Counted from the first letter of the stretch, positions 1 through 7,810 are shown. The stretch is DNA of 13,743 nt from Actinomycetota bacterium (GCA_003242605.1 QGUZ01000122.1:1-13743), one strand, 5' to 3'. Program-made: numbers and translations. Notes: generated by a model not told the origin, from the letters alone.

Positions 1-287
1 CGGATACCACCATATTATACACCTTTTTTTCCGTCGGCGCGGCAGATTGTTAAAAGGGCGCCGGCGGGGGGGGAGCGGCTGGGGCCGGACCGCGGCGGGT
101 ACGGGGGGCCGGGCGGCGGGGGGGGGGCGGGCGGGGCCGGCCGGGGCATGCGGCGTGGCGGGCGCGACGCGCTGACGCGGGGGTTCGCCGGGGTGGCGGG
201 CCCTGACGGCCCGGCGGGCGGGAGGGCGCGCCGAGGGACGCCGTCCGGCGGTGCGCGTTCCGCGGGCGCGTGGTCAGGGCGCGGCGA
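1..287. other. Non-coding stretch: AT-rich island then G-run tract
   Basis: I see no gene here. Positions 1-60 are strikingly AT-rich for this genome. They carry a perfect minus-strand TATAAT (rc of 14-19) and a run of seven T (24-30). From about 66 to 146 the plus strand is a chain of G-runs: eight G at 66-73, six at 103-108 and ten at 118-127, then short runs at 129-131 and 133-136. The island could hold a promoter for a gene left of the window. The G-tract lies downstream of the roadblock gene and sits on that gene's template strand. Open frames here are Arg/Gly/Ala-rich and look like chance frames of GC-rich DNA. Confidence 0.5.
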
Positions 288-671
288 TCAGGCGCTGCGC
301 GGCGACTCTTCGACCAGGAGGGCGGCGAGCCGTTCCACGGTCTGCCGGGAGACCATGTGCAGCCGGGCCAGGTCGAGCCCCTCGTCGCCCACGACGACGA
401 GCAGGCCCTCCTCGCGGATGGCGTACACCACGACGTAGCCGCGGCTGCAGCGGATGACCACCTCGCGCAGGTCGCCGAGACCGGTCTCGTAACCGGCGCG
501 CTTGCCGAGGCCGAGGGCGGTGGCGGCGAGCGCGGAGATCACCTCCGGCCGGACGATCTCGGTGTCGGCGGCGACGAGCAGACCGTCGACCGCGGCCACG
601 GCCGATTCGGTCACACCGGTCACCTGTTCGCGCAAGGCGAGTAGTTCGGCAAGAACCGCTTCATTGCTCAT
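288..671 (-). CDS. Roadblock/LC7 domain protein
   Basis: A 127-residue protein resembling the roadblock/LC7 (MglB-like) family, small dimeric alpha/beta proteins that in bacteria partner Ras-like GTPases or act in signalling and motility complexes. The sequence shows an N-terminal helix (about 1-20), a strand with VAAVDGLLVAAD (25-36), a helix with SALAATALGLGK (46-57), two strands with REVVIRCSRGYVVVYAI (69-85) and LLVVVGDEGLDLARLH (90-105), then a C-terminal helix. This order matches the fold. The ATG at 671 is chosen because AGAGGG lies about eight bases upstream; an in-frame ATG at 728 has no better site. Actinobacterial roadblock genes often sit in conservons with a sensor kinase, a DUF742 gene and a GTPase, but none is adjacent here, so the partner is unknown. 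The family call is firm; the role is not. Confidence 0.82.
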   Translation of the reverse strand: MSNEAVLAELLALREQVTGVTESAVAAVDGLLVAADTEIVRPEVISALAATALGLGKRAGYETGLGDLREVVIRCSRGYVVVYAIREEGLLVVVGDEGLDLARLHMVSRQTVERLAALLVEESPRSA

Positions 672-980
672 CGCTGCACCCTCTCTGCCAATGGTTTCAG
701 TTCCCTCGCCGCGCGCCAACCATGGCAACCGAAATCGCTATGGGCTCACCCGCCGTCCTGCCCGTCCGGCTTCTCCTCCTGGTCGCCGGATGCGGTGGCC
801 CGGAGGGGAGGAGATGATCGCACGCAGGCGGCGCAGCCGGAGCCGACCGGCCGGCCGGGGCCGGGGCAACATCTCGCCGATCATACTTGCGCCGCGCCGC
901 CGCCGGGGCAGCCCGGCCGGGCCTGCCGCGGGACGATCCCCTGCGACCTCGGCACCGGCGCCCCGCGTCGGCACGGCCGT
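672..980. other. Intergenic gap between NTF2-like and roadblock genes
   Basis: About 309 bases with no supportable gene. It must hold the leader and probably the promoter of the roadblock gene, but I see no clear -35/-10 pair. A GC-rich near-palindrome (907-927, arms GGCAGCCCGG and CCGGGCCTGCC with one bulged base) lies 55 bases downstream of the NTF2-like stop and could act as its terminator, although no T-tract follows. A 78-codon minus-strand frame (738-974) is Arg/Pro/Ala-rich, has no ribosome binding site and no recognisable domain, and was not called. Confidence 0.4.
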
Positions 981-1349
981 TCAGTCCGTGCTGGGCGTGC
1001 CCTGGTGGAAGTAGAGCCGCCAGCCCTCCTCGGTCCGGCGCCACACCGAGCTTCGGCGCGCCCGGCCTCCGGGACCGGTGGTCACGTAGGTCAGGTGGAC
1101 CACGTCCGGCGCGAGCAGCCGCCCGCGCATCTCCGTCACCTCGATCGGCCGGTCCGGCTCCGGCGCGCTCCCGACGAGGGTCGCGATGATCTCTTCTCGC
1201 GTCCACAGCCGGCCGGATGCGCCGATATCCGTGAACTCCGGGTGGAGAAGCTCCGACAAGAGCCGTTCGGACGCTCGGACGCCGGGGTCGAGTAGCCGGA
1301 GTTCTCCGGCCACCGCGGCCTCCACCGCATCGGTTCGCTCGCCCACCAC
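981..1349 (-). CDS. NTF2/SnoaL-like protein (DUF4440-type)
   Basis: A 122-residue cystatin-like alpha+beta cone-fold protein. An N-terminal helix (EAAVAGELRLLDPGVRASER) is followed by the LLHPEFTDIGASGRLWTREEII segment (35-56), a typical DUF4440/SnoaL-like pattern in which the HPEF turn is followed by a short strand and helix. The C-terminal strands end with SSVWRRTEEGWRLYFHQGTP (101-119), the hallmark end of this family. Members range from polyketide cyclases and isomerases to uncharacterised stress proteins, so no substrate can be given. I chose the first of two tandem GTG codons (1347-1349) because GAGGGG lies about eight bases upstream. The long open frame extending upstream to 1850 is Arg/Ala-rich with no homology pattern. 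The gene is probably monocistronic. Confidence 0.75.
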   Translation of the reverse strand: MVGERTDAVEAAVAGELRLLDPGVRASERLLSELLHPEFTDIGASGRLWTREEIIATLVGSAPEPDRPIEVTEMRGRLLAPDVVHLTYVTTGPGGRARRSSVWRRTEEGWRLYFHQGTPSTD

Positions 1350-1883
1350 CTGAGGGTCCCCTCGGTTCGTTCCGTCCCTGACGATCTCGCGGTCCGGCGC
1401 CGGGCCGGCGGGTGACGCCGGGGAGGTGATGCGGCGCGCGGCGCATCCCGGAGGAGGCCTGCGGGCGGTCCGCCGCTCGCACCGCGGGCCCTGGCGTCCG
1501 AGGGCCGGGCGGATGGGCGCCCCCCGGGGCACCACCGATCGCCTGATCGGCGGCGCGCGCCCGCCCTGCCGGCGGGCGGGTGGGGCGGAGGCGTGCCCGC
1601 GGGCGCGGCGGCGGAACCGCCGGGCGGCCCCGCCGCCGCGGGCCGATCGGGGTGACCGCTGGAGCGCCGGACCCGCCGCCGGTCGTCCCGGCGCTCTTGC
1701 CGGCACCCGCGGTCCGGGCTCGCGGGCGAGGCGGCGGCGCGAGCGGCGGCGCACGGAGCCGTGCGCGACGCGCCCCGCCGCCGGAAGCCCCGGTGAACCC
1801 GCACCGGCACCGGCGTTCGCCGAGCCCTCGGCCCGGCCCCGCCGTACCACCGGCCCGCGGCCCCGGGTGCGCGAGCCCGCCCC
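1350..1883. other. Gene-free GC-rich region downstream of galK
   Basis: 534 bases between the galK stop and the start of the NTF2-like gene. All open frames are Arg/Ala/Pro/Gly-rich with no domain and no ribosome binding site, so I call none. Three kinds of hairpin are visible. The first is 1749-1766 (arms GCGCACGG and CCGTGCGC), a candidate galK terminator about 120 bases past the stop. The second is 1819-1832 (GCCGAG and CTCGGC). The third is an adjacent pair at 1535-1550 (CCGATC, loop GCCT, GATCGG) and 1558-1578 (CGCCCGCC, loop CTGCC, GGCGGGCG). The region may be a decayed gene or a long leader; the sequence alone does not decide. Confidence 0.4.
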
Positions 1884-3005
1884 TCAGGCGAGACGGCGAG
1901 CGCCCGGCGACGGAGTCGCCTCGAGGAACCGCGGCGCGGCGAAACCCCGCTCCCGGTAGGCCCGGTTCACCGCCTCCTGCACCGACGCCACCCGGTCGGC
2001 GGGCACCAGCGCGATCGCCGAGCCGCCGAACCCGCCGCCGGTCATCCGGGCGCCGCGGGCGCCGCCCCGCACGGCCGCCTCCACCGCGACGTCGAGCTCC
2101 GGGCAGGACACCTCGAACTCGTCGCGCAGCGACAGGTGCGAGGCGTTGAGCAGGGACCCGATCTCGGTGACCGCACCGGCGCGCAGCAGGCCGACGAGCG
2201 CCCCGACCCGGTGGTTCTCGGTGACCACGTGCTGGGTGCGCTTGCGCTCGGCGCCGTCGAGCCGGGCGAGCGCGGCGTTCAGGTCGGTGACGTCGCGCAG
2301 CGCGGCCACGCCGAGCCGTTTGGCCGCGTTCTCGCACTCCCGCCGCCGCTGCGCGTACTGGCCGTCGGCGAGCTCGTGGTGCACGCCGGTGTCGATGATG
2401 AGGAACCGCATGCCCGCCTTGGCCACGTCCAGCGGCACGTTCCGGTACGCGAGTGAGCGGCAGTCGAGGTAGAGGGCGTGCCCCTCGGTGCACAGCGCCG
2501 AGGCCGCCTGGTCCATGATCCCGCACGGCATGCCGACGAACTCGTTCTCCGCCCGCCGGGCGAGCTTGGCGAGCTCCATGCGGTCGAGGCCCAGGCCGTA
2601 CAGGTCGTCGAGGGCGACGGCGACCGCGACCTCGAGCGCGGCGCTGGAGGACAGCCCGGCGCCGCGCGGCACGTCGCCGTCGAGCACGATGTCGGCGCCG
2701 CCCACCTCGTGGCCGGCGTCCCGCAGCGCCCACACCACCCCGGCGGCGTACCGGACCCAGCCCTCGGCCCGGTCGAGGTCGTCGAGCGTGTGCGCCTCGC
2801 CGGGGGCCTGCAGCGAGCGGATCGTCACGGTGCGGTCCGCGCGCCGCGCCGCCGCGACGGACACCCCCCACGGGAGCGCGAACGGCAGCACGAACCCGTC
2901 GTTGTAGTCGGTGTGCTCGCCGATCAGGTTGACCCTGCCGGGCGCGCGCCAGACGCCCTCGGGGGCGCGGCCGTGGGCTTCCTGGAAGACGTCGGCGACC
3001 TGCAT
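1884..3005 (-). CDS. galK: Galactokinase
   Basis: Galactokinase phosphorylates alpha-D-galactose with ATP to galactose 1-phosphate, the first committed step of the Leloir pathway, in the cytoplasm. The 373 residues match the usual bacterial length. All three GHMP-kinase motifs are present: GRVNLIGEHTDYNDGF (23-38), the galactokinase signature with the catalytic-site Arg24; the ATP-binding PRGAGLSSSAALE (113-125); and MTGGGFGGSAIALV (321-334). The segment GMPCGIMDQAAS (158-169) carries the catalytic Asp165. The ATG at 3005 is preceded by AGGAGGGG about nine bases upstream, the clearest ribosome binding site in the window. The gene starts 32 bases after the purC stop on the same strand, so the two are probably co-transcribed. 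No galT, galE or sugar transporter is visible, so the rest of the pathway must be encoded elsewhere. Confidence 0.97.
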   Translation of the reverse strand: MQVADVFQEAHGRAPEGVWRAPGRVNLIGEHTDYNDGFVLPFALPWGVSVAAARRADRTVTIRSLQAPGEAHTLDDLDRAEGWVRYAAGVVWALRDAGHEVGGADIVLDGDVPRGAGLSSSAALEVAVAVALDDLYGLGLDRMELAKLARRAENEFVGMPCGIMDQAASALCTEGHALYLDCRSLAYRNVPLDVAKAGMRFLIIDTGVHHELADGQYAQRRRECENAAKRLGVAALRDVTDLNAALARLDGAERKRTQHVVTENHRVGALVGLLRAGAVTEIGSLLNASHLSLRDEFEVSCPELDVAVEAAVRGGARGARMTGGGFGGSAIALVPADRVASVQEAVNRAYRERGFAAPRFLEATPSPGARRLA

Positions 3006-3037
3006 GACGCGGGACCCCTCCTGGCTGGATGCGGTGG

Positions 3038-3871
3038 CTACCACTTCTCCCCGGTGATGCGTTCGTAGGCCTCGATGTACCGGCTGCGCGTGATCTCCAC
3101 GATCTCCGGCGGCACCTCGGGCGCGGGCTCGGTCTTGTCCCACCCGGTGCTGAGCGCCCAGTCGCGCAGGTACTGCTTGTCGAAGGCGAACTGCGGGCCG
3201 CCCGGCCGCCAGTCCTCGGCGGGCCAGAACCGGGAGGAGTCGGAGGTGAGCAGCTCGTCGCCGAGGGTGAGCACTCCGTCCTCCGACCAGCCGAACTCGA
3301 GCTTGGTGTCGGCGACGATGATGCCGCGCTCGGCCGCGATCGCCGCGCCCCGCCGGTAGATCTCCAGGGTGAGCCGCCGCAGCTCCTCGGCGACCTCGGC
3401 GCCCTCCTGCGCGGCCACCTGCTCGAAGGTGACGAACTCGTCGTGGGTGCCGAGCGGCGCCTTCGTGGTCGGAGTGAAGATCGGCTCGGGCAGCCGCGAT
3501 CCCTCCACCAGCCCGGCGGGCAGGGGAACGCCGGAGATCGACCCGTCGCGCTGGTACTCCTTCAGCCCGCTGCCCGCGAGGTAGCCGCGGGCGATGCACT
3601 CGACCGGGATCATCTTCAGCCTGCGGCAGCGTACGGCACGGCCGGCGAACTCCTCGGGCACGTCGGTGGCGGAGATCACGTGGTTGGGCACCACGTCGGC
3701 GAGCCGCTCGAACCACCACAGCGACAGCCGGGTGAGCACCTTCCCCTTGTCCGGGATGGGTGTGGGAAGGATCACATCGAACACCGACACCCGGTCGGAC
3801 GCGACCAGGATGATGTCCCCCCGGTCCTCGTAGACGTCGCGGACCTTGCCCGAGTGAATGAGCCGCACCAT
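3038..3871 (-). CDS. purC: SAICAR synthetase (phosphoribosylaminoimidazole-succinocarboxamide synthase)
   Basis: PurC joins CAIR and L-aspartate using ATP to form SAICAR, a late step of de novo purine (IMP) synthesis, in the cytoplasm. The 277 residues contain the N-terminal GKVRDVY (8-14) and VASDRVSVFD (23-32) ATP-binding strands, the first family signature in KMIPVECIARGYLAGSG (86-102), and the second in VADTKLEFGW (186-195). The tail DKQYLRDWL-like segment (231-240, here DKQYLRDWAL) is also typical. The ATG at 3871 is the only credible start: no in-frame ATG, GTG or TTG lies just upstream. An AGGGGG stretch abuts it with only one base of spacing, which is unusually tight. The gene leads the purC-galK pair; its promoter must lie in 3872-4007, but I see no convincing hexamers. 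Confidence 0.97.
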   Translation of the reverse strand: MVRLIHSGKVRDVYEDRGDIILVASDRVSVFDVILPTPIPDKGKVLTRLSLWWFERLADVVPNHVISATDVPEEFAGRAVRCRRLKMIPVECIARGYLAGSGLKEYQRDGSISGVPLPAGLVEGSRLPEPIFTPTTKAPLGTHDEFVTFEQVAAQEGAEVAEELRRLTLEIYRRGAAIAAERGIIVADTKLEFGWSEDGVLTLGDELLTSDSSRFWPAEDWRPGGPQFAFDKQYLRDWALSTGWDKTEPAPEVPPEIVEITRSRYIEAYERITGEKW

Positions 3872-4007
3872 GCCCCCTGACTGCTTCGGCCGGATACCGG
3901 CGGACCTAACCCGCAGGGCAACGGTACTAGGAAGGCCGGGCGGGAAAGCCAGGGGCGGCCCGGATACGGGGAGGCCGAGGGGCGAGCGCGGGGTCGCGGC
4001 GGAAACG

Positions 4008-4039
4008 ACGAGGCCCCGGGGTCGCCCCCGGGGCCTCGT
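4008..4039 (-). terminator. Terminator hairpin downstream of tRNA-Asn
   Basis: A perfect 14-bp stem (arms 4008-4021 and 4026-4039, ACGAGGCCCCGGGG and its complement) closed by a four-base loop. It starts five bases past the CCA end of the tRNA. On the minus strand a short T-containing tail (CGTTTCC) follows. This is the strongest hairpin in the window. It separates tRNA transcription from purC, which reads in the same direction further on. The stem is symmetrical and could also stop plus-strand transcription. Confidence 0.8.
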
Positions 4040-4043
4040 TCTG

Positions 4044-4119
<76 letters not shown>

Positions 4120-4146
4120 TCGCCACAGGCACCGCGGGACTCGGTT

Positions 4147-4176
4147 TTGTCCCGCCGTGCTTGCGCTACATAGATT
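4147..4176 (+). promoter_or_regulatory. Candidate promoter for the YtxH-like gene
   Basis: TTGTCC (4147-4152) and TAGATT (4171-4176) are separated by 18 bases and agree with the housekeeping actinobacterial pattern (TTGAC-like, TANNNT). Transcription would start near 4183, leaving a leader of about 100 bases before the ATG at 4283. The -10 overlaps an inverted repeat (4162-4182), which could be an operator. Called from sequence pattern only. Confidence 0.4.
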
Positions 4177-4182
4177 AGCGCA
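4162..4182. repeat. 7-7-7 inverted repeat between tRNA-Asn and the YtxH-like gene
   Basis: The arms TGCGCTA (4162-4168) and TAGCGCA (4176-4182) are perfect inverted copies around a 7-base AT-rich spacer. The position, 43 bases upstream of the tRNA 5' end and overlapping the candidate plus-strand -10, fits a dimeric regulator's operator or a small hairpin. No regulator gene is adjacent. The symmetry is directly visible; the function is inference. Confidence 0.45.
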
Positions 4183-4282
4183 CTCTCGGGCGTGTGTGTT
4201 CCACCCATTAATGAGGGGAGGATCACCGCCCCGCGGGTAGGGGCTCGATGCCGGAGAAGCCGGTCACTCGGAGGTGGGAAGC

Positions 4283-4771
4283 ATGCGGTATCGGTTGGTG
4301 TTCGTCGCCGGTCTGGCCGTCGGTTACGTGCTCGGCAGCAGGGCCGGGCGGGAGCGCTACGAGGAGATCAAGCGGCTGGCGCAGCGGGTCGCGGACAACC
4401 CCAAGATCCAGGAGGCCGCCGGGCTCGTCGGCGCCCGCGCGTCGCGGATCATGGCGACGGCCAGGGAGCGGCTCGGCAACAAGGTGCCGTTCCTCGCCGA
4501 CATCGTCCCGGCGAACGGCGTCGCGGCCACGGGCCGGACGTCCCCGGGGAGCGGGCGCGCGCCCGCGACCACCGGCCGCGGCACCGGCGGGAGGGGCGAG
4601 ACCGAGTCCGACGCCGGCACACCCGGCTCGGGGACGATCGTCACGCCCACCGAGGGCGGCCCCGGCGCCACGTCGGAGGGCACGCCGGAGGAGCCGAAGG
4701 ACACCGCCGCCACCGGCGCGCCGGGCGGCGGGCCGATCGTCGCGCCGACCCCGGAGGCGGGCCAGGACTGA
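4283..4771 (+). CDS. YtxH-like membrane-anchored protein with disordered C-terminal tail
   Basis: A 162-residue protein. Residues 4-18 (LVFVAGLAVGYVLGS) are a short Gly-rich hydrophobic segment, followed by the RAGRERYEEIKRLAQRVADNP stretch and a helix to about 65. This is the common actinobacterial YtxH-like layout: a single N-terminal membrane segment with a charged amphipathic helix in the cytoplasm. Residues after about 80 are low-complexity Gly/Pro/Thr/Glu-rich, with two similar patches (TIVTPTEGGPG and PIVAPTPEAG), and are probably disordered. Relatives are often mislabelled protoporphyrinogen oxidase; nothing here supports an enzyme. The ATG at 4283 is preceded by GGAGG at eight bases. 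A GTG nine bases earlier would sit on that site and is rejected. It converges with the PH-like gene, with 29 bases between the stops. Confidence 0.75.
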   Translation: MRYRLVFVAGLAVGYVLGSRAGRERYEEIKRLAQRVADNPKIQEAAGLVGARASRIMATARERLGNKVPFLADIVPANGVAATGRTSPGSGRAPATTGRGTGGRGETESDAGTPGSGTIVTPTEGGPGATSEGTPEEPKDTAATGAPGGGPIVAPTPEAGQD

Positions 4772-4800
4772 TCCGCTCCCCGCCCGCGACCGGTCCGAGG

Positions 4801-5292
4801 TCACACGCCGAGGCTGCGCCGTACCTCTTCCAGCGCCTGCTCGGCGAGGGCGCGCAGCCCCGGATCGTCCGGATCCAGCCCTTCGTCGAACACGAGGTTC
4901 CACTCCAGGCCCGCGTCCGGGCCGTCGCCCCCGACGACCCGGCGGGCGACCAGGCGCACCCCGCCCCGGTTCCCGAGGGTGACGTACCGGCTGGCGACGA
5001 GCGACGCGGTGACCCGCTCCTTGATCGTCTCGGGCAGCAGGCCCGGCTCGGGCACCGCCACCCGGTGGGACGTCCCGTCCGTGCCGGTCACGACGAGGTC
5101 GGTCTCGTCCCAGCGGGCGTGCTCCACCCGGTGCCAGGGCAGGCGGGTCCCGCCGGGCAGGTGGAGAGCGCGGTCGGTGGCGACGAGATACGCGCCGTCG
5201 GCGGCGGTGGTGAGCGCGAGCACGCGCTCCCCCGGCTCGATCCCCAGCGCGGCACGGGCGGCGGCGGGCAGCCGCGGGCGGAACAGGCGCAT
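4801..5292 (-). CDS. Conserved actinobacterial protein, probable PH-like domain
   Basis: A 163-residue soluble protein with no signal peptide or membrane segment. Residues 20-85 alternate short strands and turns (PGERVLALTTAADGAYLVAT, LHLPGGTRLPWHRVEHARWD, DLVVTG), a pattern typical of small bacterial PH-like beta domains in which a conserved PWHRV and a Trp mark the core. A helix (88-101) and a C-terminal part ending in EQALEEVRRSLGV follow. I cannot assign a function. It begins 17 bases after the glycoside hydrolase stop, with no clear ribosome binding site, so it is probably translated in coupling with that gene. The ATG at 5292 is the natural start because the MRLFRPRLP opening is followed directly by the conserved region. 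Confidence 0.65.
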   Translation of the reverse strand: MRLFRPRLPAAARAALGIEPGERVLALTTAADGAYLVATDRALHLPGGTRLPWHRVEHARWDETDLVVTGTDGTSHRVAVPEPGLLPETIKERVTASLVASRYVTLGNRGGVRLVARRVVGGDGPDAGLEWNLVFDEGLDPDDPGLRALAEQALEEVRRSLGV

Positions 5293-5309
5293 GCTGTGAC
5301 GCTACCCGC

Positions 5310-6578
5310 TCAGCTCGCCATCGGCGTGAGCAGGTCCAACGTGAGCGCGGCCGAGCAGGAGAAGTCCCGGCAGCCCAGGCCGGAGCCGTCGAACGGGTCG
5401 AAGCACTCGCGGAACCCGGCCTGCCGTACCAGCCGCAGCGTGGCCGCGGTCACGCCCGCCGCGAGCGGCGCCCGCCCGTGCGTGAGCGCCCCCTGACACA
5501 CCAGCCAGTTCCCGCTCACCCAGGACGGCCCCCGCCAGTAGCGGGTGCGGTCAAACTCGGCCGCGCGCACCTCGCAGCTCGGCACCGGGTAGCCGGTGGT
5601 GCCCATGAACCGGGGCGACTCGAGCAGGTCGATGAGCGCGTCGACCACGTCGGTGGGCAGGCCGGGGTCGAGCAGCGGCGCGAACCCGCCCACGGTGCCC
5701 ACCGGGATCGGCCCGCCGGCGCGCAGGTCGAGCGCGAGGAACCCCTGCCCGCCGTGCCACAGCCGGTCGATCAGCGCCTCCCGGATGCGCTCGGCCTCCT
5801 CCTCGTACGGCTTGGCGTCCGCCCCGGCCACCTCGGCCAGACGGGTCATCGCCCACGTGGAGGCGAGCCAGGCGCCGTTGAACAGCGGGTCCTCCACCGC
5901 GAACGGGTGCTCGTCGCGCAGGTAGCCGGGCTCATACCCGGCGTCCCGGTAGCGCGCCGCGAGCCACACGTACCGGTCGAGGTGCGCGCCGCGCGCCTCC
6001 GGGAACGGCAGCGCGGCGAGCGGGCGGTCCCAGGCGGGGCTGTCGTCCATGCCGGACTCCCACGGGTGCACGATCGCGGCGAGCCCGCCCCCGCCGAGGT
6101 CCCGGCTGCGGGTGAGGTACCGGTGCTGGGCGGCGAGCCGCGGCCACACCCGCCGCACGAACGCGGCCGTCTCCGCGCACGGCCGCCGCCGCCAGATCCG
6201 CCACGCCACGTACGGCTGCAGCGGCGGCTGGGTCAGCCCGGAGGTGGCGAGGCCCGGCGGCGCGGCCGGGCACTCGTCCGAGCGCCACACCGACGGCCCC
6301 GGGAAGTAGCCGTCGGCCCGGCCCGACCGGAACACGATGTGCGGCACCATGCCGTCGCGCCACTGCGCGTCGAGCAGCCCGGCGAGCTCGGCCCGCGCCC
6401 GCACCACCCGGTCGTGCCGGGCGGCGAGCCCGGCCGCCACCAGGGTCGAGTCGAGGTTCCACTGGTGCGGGTACAGGCCCGGGGCGGGGACGGTGACCTG
6501 CCCGGTCCAGTTCGCGTCGAGCACCGCGACGGCGGCCCGCCCGAGCGCCCCGTCGTCGAGCGCGGGCCGATAGTCCAT
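5310..6578 (-). CDS. GH63/MGH1-like glycoside hydrolase, possible mannosyl- or glucosylglycerate hydrolase
   Basis: A 422-residue cytoplasmic (alpha/alpha)6-barrel hydrolase. Hallmarks are YPHQWNLDS (36-44), the acidic WESGMDDSPAWD (173-184) that supplies the candidate catalytic acid Asp, ARYRDAGYEPG (208-218), LFNGAWLAS (232-240), and RYWRGPSWVSGNW (346-358). The C-terminal ECFDPFDGSGLG (391-402), with the candidate base Glu391, is followed by the DFSCSAAL end (405-412). The architecture and length fit bacterial GH63 enzymes that hydrolyse mannosylglycerate or glucosylglycerate, compatible solutes made under salt, heat or nitrogen stress. The substrate cannot be decided from sequence alone, and a related alpha-glucosidase is possible. 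The ATG at 6578 has no Shine-Dalgarno sequence, but a promoter-like pair ends six bases before it, so the mRNA may be leaderless. The PH-like gene follows. Confidence 0.78.
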   Translation of the reverse strand: MDYRPALDDGALGRAAVAVLDANWTGQVTVPAPGLYPHQWNLDSTLVAAGLAARHDRVVRARAELAGLLDAQWRDGMVPHIVFRSGRADGYFPGPSVWRSDECPAAPPGLATSGLTQPPLQPYVAWRIWRRRPCAETAAFVRRVWPRLAAQHRYLTRSRDLGGGGLAAIVHPWESGMDDSPAWDRPLAALPFPEARGAHLDRYVWLAARYRDAGYEPGYLRDEHPFAVEDPLFNGAWLASTWAMTRLAEVAGADAKPYEEEAERIREALIDRLWHGGQGFLALDLRAGGPIPVGTVGGFAPLLDPGLPTDVVDALIDLLESPRFMGTTGYPVPSCEVRAAEFDRTRYWRGPSWVSGNWLVCQGALTHGRAPLAAGVTAATLRLVRQAGFRECFDPFDGSGLGCRDFSCSAALTLDLLTPMAS

Positions 6579-6584
6579 GTCAGC

Positions 6585-6614
6585 AGTGTCGCCGCAGGCA
6601 GGGCCGCGGGACAA
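6585..6614 (-). promoter_or_regulatory. Candidate leaderless promoter of the glycoside hydrolase
   Basis: On the minus strand TTGTCC (rc of 6609-6614), 18 bases, then GACACT (rc of 6585-6590) precede the ATG by six bases. A transcript starting at the ATG would explain why no ribosome binding site is present. The -10 has G instead of T at the first position. Confidence 0.4.
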
Positions 6615-6622
6615 GGGCCGAA

Positions 6623-6647
6623 GGTCACGCCCCGTACGGGCGTGACC
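6623..6647 (-). terminator. Hairpin between the sigma gene and the glycoside hydrolase
   Basis: The arms GGTCACGCCC (6623-6632) and GGGCGTGACC (6638-6647) form a 10-bp stem with a five-base loop, 21 bases past the sigma gene stop. There is no T-tract on the minus strand, which is common for actinobacterial terminators. It fits a terminator of the sigma gene; an operator for the downstream hydrolase promoter is the alternative. Confidence 0.55.
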
Positions 6648-6667
6648 TCCGGTTTTGCATGCCGAGG

Positions 6668-7810
<1,143 letters not shown>

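Noticed and set aside
14..19. TATAAT as a promoter for a gene in this window
   Set aside because: It faces left, away from all genes here, and has no good -35; it is kept only as part of the AT-island note.
738..974. A possible 78-residue gene between the NTF2-like and roadblock genes
   Set aside because: Arg/Pro/Ala-rich, no ribosome binding site, no domain.
1136..1850. Upstream extension of the NTF2-like gene to 1850
   Set aside because: The extra residues are Arg/Ala-rich with no homology pattern; the GTG at 1349 has a good GAGGGG site.
697..2871. A 724-codon minus-strand open frame across the gap and most of galK
   Set aside because: It overlaps galK in another frame, is Arg/Gly/Ala-rich and shows no domain; long shadow frames are expected at this GC content.
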